Below the pieces are notes generated by a model. The model did no database searches and was not told the DNA's origin. It was given only the letters and a program-made list of their open reading frames with translations. A program made the translations under genes and the position numbers. DNA of 64,000 nt from Devosia submarina (GTDB taxonomy: Bacteria > Pseudomonadota > Alphaproteobacteria > Rhizobiales > Devosiaceae): positions 124,001 through 188,000 of the forward strand of contig NZ_PYWB01000009.1 in NCBI RefSeq assembly GCF_003056345.1. Direction: 5' to 3'. Position 1 is the stretch's first letter; every line of letters starts with the position of its first letter. Positions 43,307-50,802 of this stretch are shown in pieces.

Positions 43307-43702
43307 ATGCAGATCGGGGAATTGTCGCGTGAAACCGGGGTCAATATCGAGACCATCCGGTACTACGAGCGTTCGGGAGTGCTCCCTACGCCAGTGCGGC
43401 AGGACAATGGCCGGCGGGTCTATGGCGCCTCAGACGTTCGCCGCCTTGGTTTTATCCGGCATGCCCGCAATCTGGGATTTGACCTGCAGTCGGTGCAGAC
43501 CTTGCTGGCCTTGCAGGAGCAGCCGCAGGCTTCGTGTGCCGATGCCAGCCGCATCGCCCAAGCGCAACTGGACGAAGTAGAGCAACGGATTGCAAGGCTG
43601 CAGAGCCTTCAGCTTGAATTGTCCAGGATGGTGGCGGAATGCAGGAAGGGAATGGTGGCGGAATGTCGGGTCATTGAAGCGCTCGACACGCCATTGTCCT
43701 AA
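43307..43702 (+). CDS. MerR-family metal-responsive regulator
   Basis: A 131-aa regulator. The N-terminal winged HTH is MQIGELSRETGVNIETIRYYERSGVLPTP, with the usual RYYE; a dimer helix follows (QLDEVEQRIARLQSLQLELSRM), and the C-terminus has Cys ligands (VAECRKG, VAECRVIEAL). Spacing of the Cys suits the Zn/Cd/Pb subgroup. Divergent from the CDF-lspA operon that it should control through the box just upstream of its start. Confidence 0.88.
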   Translation: MQIGELSRETGVNIETIRYYERSGVLPTPVRQDNGRRVYGASDVRRLGFIRHARNLGFDLQSVQTLLALQEQPQASCADASRIAQAQLDEVEQRIARLQSLQLELSRMVAECRKGMVAECRVIEALDTPLS

Positions 43703-43873
43703 TCGCAGCAATCACATGTGTCCGAGCGGATCGGCCTGGGCTCAGTGAGGCAGGCAGATCTATCTCGACCGGTGCGCCATCTGCCATGGTTGGCTCTTGA
43801 CCGGCTTGTCTCACTCCCAACGTCGGTCTAGTCATCACGCATTTCATAGGTCGTCCCGAACCGAGGTGCACCC

Positions 43874-44209
43874 ATGCCCGTCTACGCCAGCACAGCCCTG
43901 ATCTATGCCGGTGCGGCAATGGCTGAAATCGTCGGTTGCTTCGCGTTCTGGTCATGGCTGCGCCAAGGGCATTCCCCGGTGTGGCTGTTGCCGGGCGTCG
44001 TGTCACTGATTGCTTTTGCTTGGCTGCTGACGCTGGCTCCCTCGGAGAACGCGGGCCGGGCGTATGCGGCTTATGGTGGCGTATACATCCTTGCTTCGCT
44101 GCTTTGGCTATGGCTTGCAGAAGGGCATGTGCCCGATCGTTGGGATCTGACCGGGGGGGCACTTGCACTGGTGGCGGCTGCGATCATCCTGTTCGGGCCG
44201 AGAGGGTAG
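43874..44209 (+). CDS. YnfA family (UPF0060) membrane protein
   Basis: A 111-aa four-helix membrane protein of the UPF0060/YnfA type: [24 protein letters not shown] and [30 protein letters not shown] are family signatures, as is the end [10 protein letters not shown]. It resembles small multidrug transporters in size, and members are annotated as possible drug exporters, but its role here is unproven. It follows merR in the same direction by 171 bp. Confidence 0.88.
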   Translation: MPVYASTALIYAGAAMAEIVGCFAFWSWLRQGHSPVWLLPGVVSLIAFAWLLTLAPSENAGRAYAAYGGVYILASLLWLWLAEGHVPDRWDLTGGALALVAAAIILFGPRG

Positions 44210-44253
44210 TAAGTAGTCGCTCTCTCTTCGCGGCGAGCTGGCGGTTCGTCAGA

Positions 44254-44865
44254 TCAGTTGTTGCCAATATGGCGGCGCACTTTCGCCAGTCGCGTCTCGA
44301 ATCCCTCCTCGGAAGCAAGCGTGCCGGAAAACCGCCCATCCGCAGTGACCAATTGAATGGACGCCTGATGTTCCATTTGGTAGTCGCCGCCTTCCAAAGG
44401 CACCTTCTCGAAGAAAATGTAGCGGTCCTTGGCCATGGTGGTTACCTGGTCCAATTGGCCGGTCAGGCCGGTGATGCGAGCGTCGAAATACTCGACGTAA
44501 TCCTTCATGATCTCCGGGGTGTCACGCTCCGGATCGACGGACACGAAGACGACCTGCAACTTGTCCGCGTCAGCCCCAAGCGCTTCCAATATCCCCGACA
44601 TCTCCGCCAGTGCAGTAGGGCAGACGTCAGGACAATGGGTGAAGCCATAGAACCATGCCGACGGCTTGCCGAGGAAGTTGGCCTGGGTAACCGGAGTTCC
44701 GTCCTGGTCCACCAGCTGGAATGGTTTGGCATAAATGGCTTCCCAGGCGCTGGTAGGCGACTGACGGGGACCGAAGGCGAGAAACGCACCGCCGGCAGCC
44801 GCCACGGCGACCAGCATCCACAGAAGTACCCTAAGTCTCCGCATACTTGACGGCATCGCGCTCAC
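44254..44865 (-). CDS. SCO1/SenC copper-binding protein
   Basis: A 203-aa membrane-anchored periplasmic protein. Anchor helix at about residues 9-27, then a thioredoxin-like SCO domain with the copper site FTHCPDVCPTALAEMS (CxxxC) and the distal His in DYQMEHQASIQLV. SCO proteins metallate the CuA centre of cytochrome oxidase or protect against copper/oxidants. Its start overlaps the PCu(A)C stop by 4 bp. Confidence 0.9.
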   Translation of the reverse strand: MSAMPSSMRRLRVLLWMLVAVAAAGGAFLAFGPRQSPTSAWEAIYAKPFQLVDQDGTPVTQANFLGKPSAWFYGFTHCPDVCPTALAEMSGILEALGADADKLQVVFVSVDPERDTPEIMKDYVEYFDARITGLTGQLDQVTTMAKDRYIFFEKVPLEGGDYQMEHQASIQLVTADGRFSGTLASEEGFETRLAKVRRHIGNN

Positions 44866-45335
44866 TGACCGTGACCTTCATGACCGGGACCGTCTGTTAG
44901 GGAGCGTTCCTCCACCTTGAAGGTGATGTCGATCCGACCTGCCTTTTCGAATACCAGGGTGGCGGGAACTTCATCGCCCACTTGGTACCGCTTGGCCGGT
45001 TTCACGAACATGGCGTGGGTGCCGTCGTCGCCCAACCAGACGATGTCACCGGCGGGGATGGTGAGACCTTCGGTAAGAGGCTGCATGCGGGCGATACCAT
45101 CGGTAACGGTGGTCTTGTGGATCTCCACCTTCTCGGCAGCCGAGCTCTCGATTTGGATCAGGCGGTCATCCGTGCCACCATTGTTGTGGAGGGTCACATA
45201 GCCACCGATGACCGGGGCGTTCGGTGGCGCTTCCTCGATCATGGGATGATCGATGAAGATCGTGCCGGCGGTGAAATCGTGTGCCTGCGCCGTGGGAGCG
45301 AAGGCGAGAAATGCTGCTATGACGATCTTGTGCAT
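44862..45335 (-). CDS. PCu(A)C copper chaperone
   Basis: A 157-aa periplasmic copper chaperone with a signal peptide (MHKIVIAAFLAFAPTAQA). It carries the PCuAC pattern: GGYVTLHNNGGTDDRLIQIESSAAEKVEIHKT, where the Met/His site of family members sits, IARMQPL, IPAGDIVWLGDDGTHAMFV and TLVFEKAGRIDITFKV. Partner of SCO; the two genes overlap by 4 bp. Confidence 0.9.
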   Translation of the reverse strand: MHKIVIAAFLAFAPTAQAHDFTAGTIFIDHPMIEEAPPNAPVIGGYVTLHNNGGTDDRLIQIESSAAEKVEIHKTTVTDGIARMQPLTEGLTIPAGDIVWLGDDGTHAMFVKPAKRYQVGDEVPATLVFEKAGRIDITFKVEERSLTDGPGHEGHGQ

Positions 45336-45423
45336 GTTCCCCAGTCGATCTGTTCGTCTGTTTATCCCGCTGCTTAGATAAGTTCGCGACGGGATGGAAT
45401 GCGGCGAGATGGCCCCCGCCATT

Positions 45424-45987
45424 TCAAGGCGCAAGGGCGTCGATAGCCGTCACCAACTCATCGAGAGACGTCTGGTTTAACGGACCGACATACCTGCGCA
45501 TGACCAGACCATCTGCCCTTACCAGGTAAGTCTCCGGCACTCCGTATACGCCCCAATCGATCGCGGCACGGCCATCTCTATCGGCGCCGATGGCATCGTA
45601 TGGATTACCCAGTTCCTCGAGGAAGGCCGTGGCATTTGCCTCCTCGTCCTTGAGGTTGATGCCGAAAAGGGCGACGCCCGTTCTTCGCTTGAGCTCGACC
45701 AGGAAGGCGTGCTCGTCGCGGCAGGGAATGCACCAGCTGGCGAAAACGTTGACCACGCTTGTCCTGCCCAAGAGATCGGAGCGGGCTAAGCCGGGGATCC
45801 CCGAAGCCGAGATTGGCGGAAGCTCGAATTCAGGCGCCGGGCGGTCGATGAGAACGGAGGGCAGGTCCGTCGATGTGTCCTTCAGGGCCACCGCGAAAGT
45901 GCCGACAAGCGCTAGCAGTATGATCAGGGGAATGCCGGCCAGAAGCATGCGACGGAGAGGTGGACGCGAGGAGGAGGGCTCGCTCAT
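45424..45987 (-). CDS. TlpA/DsbE-family thiol-disulfide protein
   Basis: A 187-aa inner-membrane-anchored thioredoxin-like protein (helix about residues 15-33). Active site is NVFASWCIPCRDEHAFLVEL, with the cis-Pro segment GVYGVPETYLVRADG as in DsbE/CcmG. It probably reduces the cysteines of SCO or PCuAC before copper loading. It overlaps the small membrane gene by 4 bp. Confidence 0.88.
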   Translation of the reverse strand: MSEPSSSRPPLRRMLLAGIPLIILLALVGTFAVALKDTSTDLPSVLIDRPAPEFELPPISASGIPGLARSDLLGRTSVVNVFASWCIPCRDEHAFLVELKRRTGVALFGINLKDEEANATAFLEELGNPYDAIGADRDGRAAIDWGVYGVPETYLVRADGLVMRRYVGPLNQTSLDELVTAIDALAP

Positions 45988-46160
45988 GGCGTGTTTGCCG
46001 GAACGCTGGCCGGTGAAGGCACCGTCACCTGTGCTGTCGGATTTGGTGTGGTGGCCCTGAAGGACAGCGGCAGGACAATAAACCAGATGACCACGAAGAG
46101 CATGGTGCCCCACAGGGCATAGTGGAACAATCGCATCGATAAAGGAGGTTTATAAGCCAT
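45984..46160 (-). CDS. Small membrane protein (58 aa)
   Basis: MAYKPPLSMRLFHYALWGTMLF begins a single-helix protein with a proline-rich tail (VTVPSPASVPANTP). Its end overlaps the DsbE-like gene by 4 bp (ATGA), and the layout recalls CcmD-type accessory peptides, but no motif confirms that. ATG at 46169 is an alternative start. Confidence 0.55.
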   Translation of the reverse strand: MAYKPPLSMRLFHYALWGTMLFVVIWFIVLPLSFRATTPNPTAQVTVPSPASVPANTP

Positions 46161-46265
46161 GGCCGCCATCCAACTCTTGGGGTGTGATCGATGCTTTCTG
46201 GCTCACCTGTCGCCGTGATCCCGTAAGCATGCTGTCGAACAGGAAGGTGACCCCGATCGTTTTCC

Positions 46266-48440
46266 TCACGCCTTGCCCCTGCTGCCCTTCCATGCAAGCA
46301 AGCGCATGGCGTTGGCCGTGACGAGCACGGTTGCGCCAGTGTCTGCCAGGATCGCAGGCCACAGGCCCGTGACACCGATGACGGTCGTCACCAGAAACAC
46401 TGCTTTCAGCCCGAGCGACAGCGCTATGTTCTGCCAGATGTTCGACATAGTGGCCTTGGAAAGGCCGATCATGTCGCTGATGTCCGTGACACGGCCATGC
46501 AAAACCGCGGCGTCAGCGGTTTCGAGCGCCACGTCGGTACCGCCACCCATTGCAATGCCTACGTCGGCTGCCGCAAGGGCGGGGGCGTCGTTGATGCCGT
46601 CACCGATTTTGGCGACCACATGTCCCTGGGCTTGCAGCTCCTTGACGATGCGCTGCTTGTCCTCCGGAAGCAGGCCTGCTCGGACGTCCATGCCCAAGGT
46701 AGAACCGATAGCTTTGGCGGTCCTCTCGTTGTCTCCGGTGAGCATGACGGTGAACACACCCTTATCATGCAGGGCCGCCAAGCCTGCCAATGCGTCAGGA
46801 CGTGGCTCATCCCTGATGGCAAATACGCCCACGAGGGTGTCCCCGGCCAGAAGGACAGAAACCGACTTGCCCTCGTCGTTGAAGGCGGCAATGCGGGCTT
46901 GCACGTCGGCGGGGATGTCTGTCTCGCGGGTCGCCGCCTCGAGGGACAGGAGGGAGACGGACTCACCGCCGACATTGCCGCTTACCCCTTTTCCGGGGAT
47001 GGCCTTGAGATCGAAAGCCGGGGGAATAGGCGCCTTGTCCGCCTTGGCCCGGTTCACGATGGCCAGGGCAAGGGGATGGCTCGACCCCGTCTCGATTGCT
47101 GCAGCCATGGCAAGCACCTTTGCGTCTGTGCGCGCCAGTGCCACGATATCCGTGACCACTGGCTTGCCCTCGGTCAGCGTGCCGGTCTTGTCCATGGCGA
47201 CCATGGTGACGCTGCGCAGTTGTTCCAGCACGGCGCCGCCCTTGAGCAGGAGGCCGCGACGTGCGCCTGCGGATAGGGCAGCGGCAATGGCCGCCGGGGT
47301 GGAGATCACGAGGGCGCAAGGGCAACCAATGAGGAGGATGGCCAGACCTTTATAGACCCACTCGTTCCAGCCTTGACCGAAGAGGAGCGGCGGCACCACC
47401 GCCACCAGGGCGCCAACCAGGAGAACACCTGGAGTGTAATACTTGGAGAATCGGTCGATGAACCGCTCCGTAGGTGCCTTGCTCTCTTGTGCCTCCTCCA
47501 CCAAAGCGATGACGCGGGCAATGGTGTTGTCCGATGCCCGGGCGGTGACCCGGACCCGCAATGCATTGTCGGTGTTGATGGTGCCGGCGAAAACGGTTGC
47601 CCCGACACCCTTGCTCTTGGGTACGCTCTCGCCCGTGACCGGCGCCTCGTCGATAGCGCTGTTGCCTTCAACGATCTCGCCGTCGGCGGGAATGCGGTCG
47701 CCGGGTCGGACCATCACCACTTGGCCGACTGTGAGGTCGGCAGCCGGCACCTCCCGTATCTGGTCACCATCCGCCAGCAGGGCGGTCTTGGGCACCAGAT
47801 CGGCCAAGCCCTTTATACTGGCACGAGCTCGTCCGGCGGCGACACCTTCCAGAAGTTCTCCGACCAGGAACAGCAGCACGACGGTGGCCGCTTCCTCGGT
47901 GGCTCCGATAATGACGGCGCCTATGGCCGCGATGGACATCAAAGTCTCGATCGAGAACGGCGTACCGGCCAAGGCGCCGGCGATGGCCCGCCTGCCGATC
48001 GGCACCAGGCCCACCAGCAACGCGACCAGGAACGCCCAATGACCGAACCCGGGCACGGCGCGGCCAAGGAGGTATGCAGCTACCAAGGCAACGGCACATG
48101 CGCCGGTCAAGATGGCCTTCCGGCTGCGCCACCAAGGGCCGTCATGGTCATCATGATCGCCGTGCATGTGAACCGCCGGCTCCCCCTTGACTTCGTCAAT
48201 TCCAGCACTGCCGGACGGTCGAACAGGCTTTGTGGGATACCCGAGATTGCCGATGCGGGTAGCGATATCTGCTAGATCCGCGTCGGGTGTGTGCTTGACC
48301 GTCATGGACTGGTTCACAACGGAAACGGAAACGTCTTCCACACCGCTGACGCGACGTGTTGCCGTGTCGACTTTCGTGGCGCAGCTAGCGCAATCCATGC
48401 CTTCTACACGGAAGCGTGTGGTTTCAATCCTTGCGTCCAT
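46266..48440 (-). CDS. P1B-type heavy-metal ATPase (ZntA/CadA/PbrA-like)
   Basis: A 724-aa exporter. An N-terminal HMA domain (GMDCASCATKVDTATRRVSGV) is followed by a His/Asp-rich stretch (MHGDHDDHDG) and eight helices. The metal-transport motif is CPC (LIGCPCALVISTPAA), the phosphorylation site DKTGTLTEGKP, the P1B HP motif SSHPLALAI, and the hinge GDGINDAPALAAADVGIAMG. The C-terminal transport helices carry the Lys/Asp pattern of the Zn/Cd/Pb subgroup rather than the copper one. AAGGAG lies 9 bp before ATG 48440. Under control of the MerR box at 48472. Confidence 0.92.
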   Translation of the reverse strand: MDARIETTRFRVEGMDCASCATKVDTATRRVSGVEDVSVSVVNQSMTVKHTPDADLADIATRIGNLGYPTKPVRPSGSAGIDEVKGEPAVHMHGDHDDHDGPWWRSRKAILTGACAVALVAAYLLGRAVPGFGHWAFLVALLVGLVPIGRRAIAGALAGTPFSIETLMSIAAIGAVIIGATEEAATVVLLFLVGELLEGVAAGRARASIKGLADLVPKTALLADGDQIREVPAADLTVGQVVMVRPGDRIPADGEIVEGNSAIDEAPVTGESVPKSKGVGATVFAGTINTDNALRVRVTARASDNTIARVIALVEEAQESKAPTERFIDRFSKYYTPGVLLVGALVAVVPPLLFGQGWNEWVYKGLAILLIGCPCALVISTPAAIAAALSAGARRGLLLKGGAVLEQLRSVTMVAMDKTGTLTEGKPVVTDIVALARTDAKVLAMAAAIETGSSHPLALAIVNRAKADKAPIPPAFDLKAIPGKGVSGNVGGESVSLLSLEAATRETDIPADVQARIAAFNDEGKSVSVLLAGDTLVGVFAIRDEPRPDALAGLAALHDKGVFTVMLTGDNERTAKAIGSTLGMDVRAGLLPEDKQRIVKELQAQGHVVAKIGDGINDAPALAAADVGIAMGGGTDVALETADAAVLHGRVTDISDMIGLSKATMSNIWQNIALSLGLKAVFLVTTVIGVTGLWPAILADTGATVLVTANAMRLLAWKGSRGKA

Positions 48441-48471
48441 GACAGCGACTCCTTGCAATCCTGTCGCTGTG

Positions 48472-48501
48472 CCTACATCCTCAAGTCACTAGAGGAGCAA
48501 G
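48472..48501 (-). promoter_or_regulatory. MerR-type promoter box of the P1B ATPase operon
   Basis: Minus-strand CTTGCTCCTCTAGTGACTTG continuing AGGATGTAGG. Positioned 31 bp before the ATPase start and 6 bp before the start of the divergent merR, the classical MerR arrangement. Confidence 0.8.
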
Positions 48502-48507
48502 CGCAAA

Positions 48508-48939
48508 ATGAATCACGTGATTGCGATCGGGAAGGTTTCCGAGGCGACGGGAGTTAAGGTTCCTACCATTCGATACTATGAACAGATCGGCCTTCTGCCT
48601 GCACCGCCTCGCACGGAAGGCAATCGCCGGACTTATGACCGGAAGGATGCTGACCGGCTGACGTTCATCCGCCACTCCCGCGAACTCGGTTTCGAGATCG
48701 ACCAGATTCGTACGTTGCTTTCGCTCCAGGATCGCCCGGATCAGTCTTGCAGTGAGGCCGATACGATCGCGAAGGCTCGCCTTGCGGAAGTGAAGGACAA
48801 GATCGCCAGCTTGAAAGCACTGGAGGCTGAACTGGAGCGCATGGTGGAAGGCTGTTCTCACGGACGTGTCGAAACCTGCCAGGTTATCGAAATCCTAGCA
48901 GACCACGGCAAGTGCAAGCATCACCTGCACGATGCCTGA
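48508..48939 (+). CDS. MerR-family Zn/Cd/Pb regulator
   Basis: A 143-aa regulator with winged HTH IAIGKVSEATGVKVPTIRYYEQIGLLPAPPR, a long coupling helix (LAEVKDKIASLKALEAELERM) and metal ligands in the C-terminus: SLQDRPDQSCSEAD, VEGCSHGRVETCQVIE and a His-rich tail (CKHHLHDA). The C-x-x-(H)-...-C pattern matches ZntR/CadR/PbrR. It faces the ATPase operon across the shared box. Confidence 0.9.
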   Translation: MNHVIAIGKVSEATGVKVPTIRYYEQIGLLPAPPRTEGNRRTYDRKDADRLTFIRHSRELGFEIDQIRTLLSLQDRPDQSCSEADTIAKARLAEVKDKIASLKALEAELERMVEGCSHGRVETCQVIEILADHGKCKHHLHDA

Positions 48940-49289
48940 ACTGGATATCGCCTTATGCGTGCACTGAATGAGCCAACATTACAACGGATTCGCCGCAGCG
49001 CCTCGAACCGTTTCAAGTGGCTTTACCGGGGTGGTCATAGCCCTCCAGTCAAGAGGCAGAGCGGTCGTCTTCCGGTAATCACAGGCCCTTGCGTTTCGCA
49101 CAATGTGCCTTTGGATAAACTGCAACACCACGGGCGAAGCCGCCGTCTCATGGATGGTGTAATCCTCGTACAACATCCATAATGGCATATGCATATGGCA
49201 TATTGCGCGAACTAGTCGGCGAGTGGCCAAGCTACAAAGCCAGCTTTTCGACAAAGGTCGTGCCGTGCAGATGATCAAGGGGGCAACTT
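48940..49289. other. Non-coding border between metal and defence cargo
   Basis: 350 bp with no convincing gene. Near its end is an AT-rich stretch with a direct repeat ATGGCATAT (49182-49190 and 49195-49203), 13 bp apart, whose middle holds the self-complementary CATATGCATATG (49187-49198). It probably contains the promoter of the TIR operon that starts at 49290. Confidence 0.5.
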
Positions 49290-49772
49290 GTGCCGAGAAG
49301 GGTATTCTTCAGTTTTCATTACGAACGCGACGTGCATCGAGTGATGCAGGTTAGGAACTCCTGGCTGCTGCGTCCGGGTGGCGAAGCGTCCCCGTTCTAT
49401 GACAAGGCTGAATTCGAGGACGTGAAGAGAAGAGCCGGGGGCATCGAGCGTTGGATCGAGGACCAGCTTGCCGGCACCTCTGTGACCGTCGTCCTGTTCG
49501 GCAGAGAAACCTCGACCCGGCGCTGGGTGCGTCACGAGATCAAGCGCAGCTTTGAACTCGGCAAAGGGCTGCTCGCCATAGACATCCACAATGTGAAGCA
49601 CCCTCAGAACGGCACCGATCTTCCCGGAGCGAACCCCCTTTCCACGTTTACGGTGGGTCGTGAGGCAACACCCATGGACCGACTGTATAGCCAATATGAC
49701 TGGGTGTTGGACGATGGCTACAACAACATCGGTCTTTGGGTCGAGGCTGCGGCGCGGGCAGCTAACCGCTGA
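49290..49772 (+). CDS. TIR-like protein of the MTH538/DUF1863 (ThsB-like) family
   Basis: A 160-aa protein with GTG start after AAGGGGG. The N-terminus VFFSFHYERDVHRVMQVRNSWLL and the middle GTSVTVVLFGRETSTRRWVRHEI are diagnostic of the MTH538 TIR-like family, which includes the Thoeris ThsB. Such proteins make NAD-derived signal molecules or act as sensors in phage defence. There is no ThsA (SIR2-SLOG) nearby. First of a three-gene operon, followed 22 bp later by a second TIR gene. Confidence 0.85.
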   Translation: MPRRVFFSFHYERDVHRVMQVRNSWLLRPGGEASPFYDKAEFEDVKRRAGGIERWIEDQLAGTSVTVVLFGRETSTRRWVRHEIKRSFELGKGLLAIDIHNVKHPQNGTDLPGANPLSTFTVGREATPMDRLYSQYDWVLDDGYNNIGLWVEAAARAANR

Positions 49773-49794
49773 CAGGTGAGCCGGGAGTGGAAGC

Positions 49795-50346
49795 ATGGTC
49801 CAGTTCGTTACCTCGGCGGAACTCCGGTCGTTCGCCGCCTCGCGTCCTGTCACCGAACAGGCATCGATAAGGAAAAACGCGGAGAACCGGTCCCCTGAAG
49901 GCGCCACCTTTCTGTCCCACTCCAGCAAGGACGATGATCTTGTCGTAGGCGCCACCATCGTGCTCGAGAACCATGGGGCACATGTGTACGTGGACGAGGT
50001 AGACCCGCAAATGCCCCCCTACACAAGCGCCGAGACAGCTCGCATACTGAAGACCCGCATCCGGCAGTCGAAGAAGTTCGTGCTCCTTACCAGCAAAAAC
50101 AGCAAGGACAGCAGGTGGGTACCTTGGGAACTCGGCGTTGCCGATGGATATAAGGCCATGGACAACATCGCCCTGTTCCCATCGTCGGAAACCGCCGATG
50201 ACATGACATGGGCAGACTGGGAGTATCTGGGACTCTACCGTCGCATTGTTTGGGGTGAAACCAAGCAACGCTCGGGAAATCGTTGGTTGGTTCTGGACCA
50301 CGTCCAGAACACCGCGTCCGAACTTGCGAATTGGCTGAAAGCCTAG
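49795..50346 (+). CDS. TIR domain protein
   Basis: A 183-aa protein. After a 38-residue leader it carries a TIR domain: TFLSHSSKDDDLVVGATIVLENHGAHVYVDE, KFVLLTSKNSKDSRWVPWELGVADG. The W-x-x-x-E of the C-terminal half (WVPWELG) holds the Glu that in other bacterial TIRs is catalytic for NAD cleavage. The rest has no other domain. Co-transcribed with the DUF1863 protein and the membrane protein. Confidence 0.85.
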   Translation: MVQFVTSAELRSFAASRPVTEQASIRKNAENRSPEGATFLSHSSKDDDLVVGATIVLENHGAHVYVDEVDPQMPPYTSAETARILKTRIRQSKKFVLLTSKNSKDSRWVPWELGVADGYKAMDNIALFPSSETADDMTWADWEYLGLYRRIVWGETKQRSGNRWLVLDHVQNTASELANWLKA

Positions 50347-50373
50347 GTTAGACTGGTTTGACGTAGAGGAGCC

Positions 50374-50796
50374 ATGACGACTGCACCGATGATAAGTGAG
50401 GACGCCAGGATCGCGCATCTGGGCATGATCCAGGGAGTCATCTCCAGGGTGGCTTCGGATGCCCAGAACAGCAGAACGTTGGCCATCACCTTGGCTGCCG
50501 CCATGATAGCTGTCGCCCAGACGGGCAGTGCCGCAACCCATTGGCTCGCGGTCTTGGGCATCGCGCCGAGCCTCCTGTTCTGGTGGCAGAACGCTTTCGC
50601 GTTACATGTGGAGCGGTCCTACCGCAACCTCTACGACGAAATCCGTACGGGGAGACCTATCGAGCCGTTTACGATGGATTGGCGGACATACAAGCACTCT
50701 GCCGGCCCGTTTCGGACCGCCCTGGAATTCGTGGTTGCGCTGCCATTCGCCACGGTGATCGTCATCCTGGCGGTCGTAGCGAAGCTCTCGGCCTGA
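50374..50796 (+). CDS. Membrane protein of the TIR-linked operon (140 aa)
   Basis: Begins MTTAPMISEDARIAHLGMIQGVISRVASDAQNSRTLAITL, then hydrophobic segments at about residues 38-58, 60-80 and 115-137, with a conserved-looking WWQNAFALHVERSYRNLYDEIR between. The HL.MIQ.vI.R start followed by two helices and an E.(S)YR.LY motif is what I recall of small membrane partners of MTH538-type TIR proteins; a pore-forming effector is a fair guess. 27 bp after the second TIR gene. Function not shown. Confidence 0.65.
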   Translation: MTTAPMISEDARIAHLGMIQGVISRVASDAQNSRTLAITLAAAMIAVAQTGSAATHWLAVLGIAPSLLFWWQNAFALHVERSYRNLYDEIRTGRPIEPFTMDWRTYKHSAGPFRTALEFVVALPFATVIVILAVVAKLSA

Positions 50797-50802
50797 CGCC
50801 GC

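Noticed and set aside
49290..50346. Canonical Thoeris system
   Set aside because: A ThsB-like TIR gene is present, but no SIR2-SLOG ThsA gene is nearby; the SLOG gene at 54996 has no SIR2 domain and pairs with another TIR gene.
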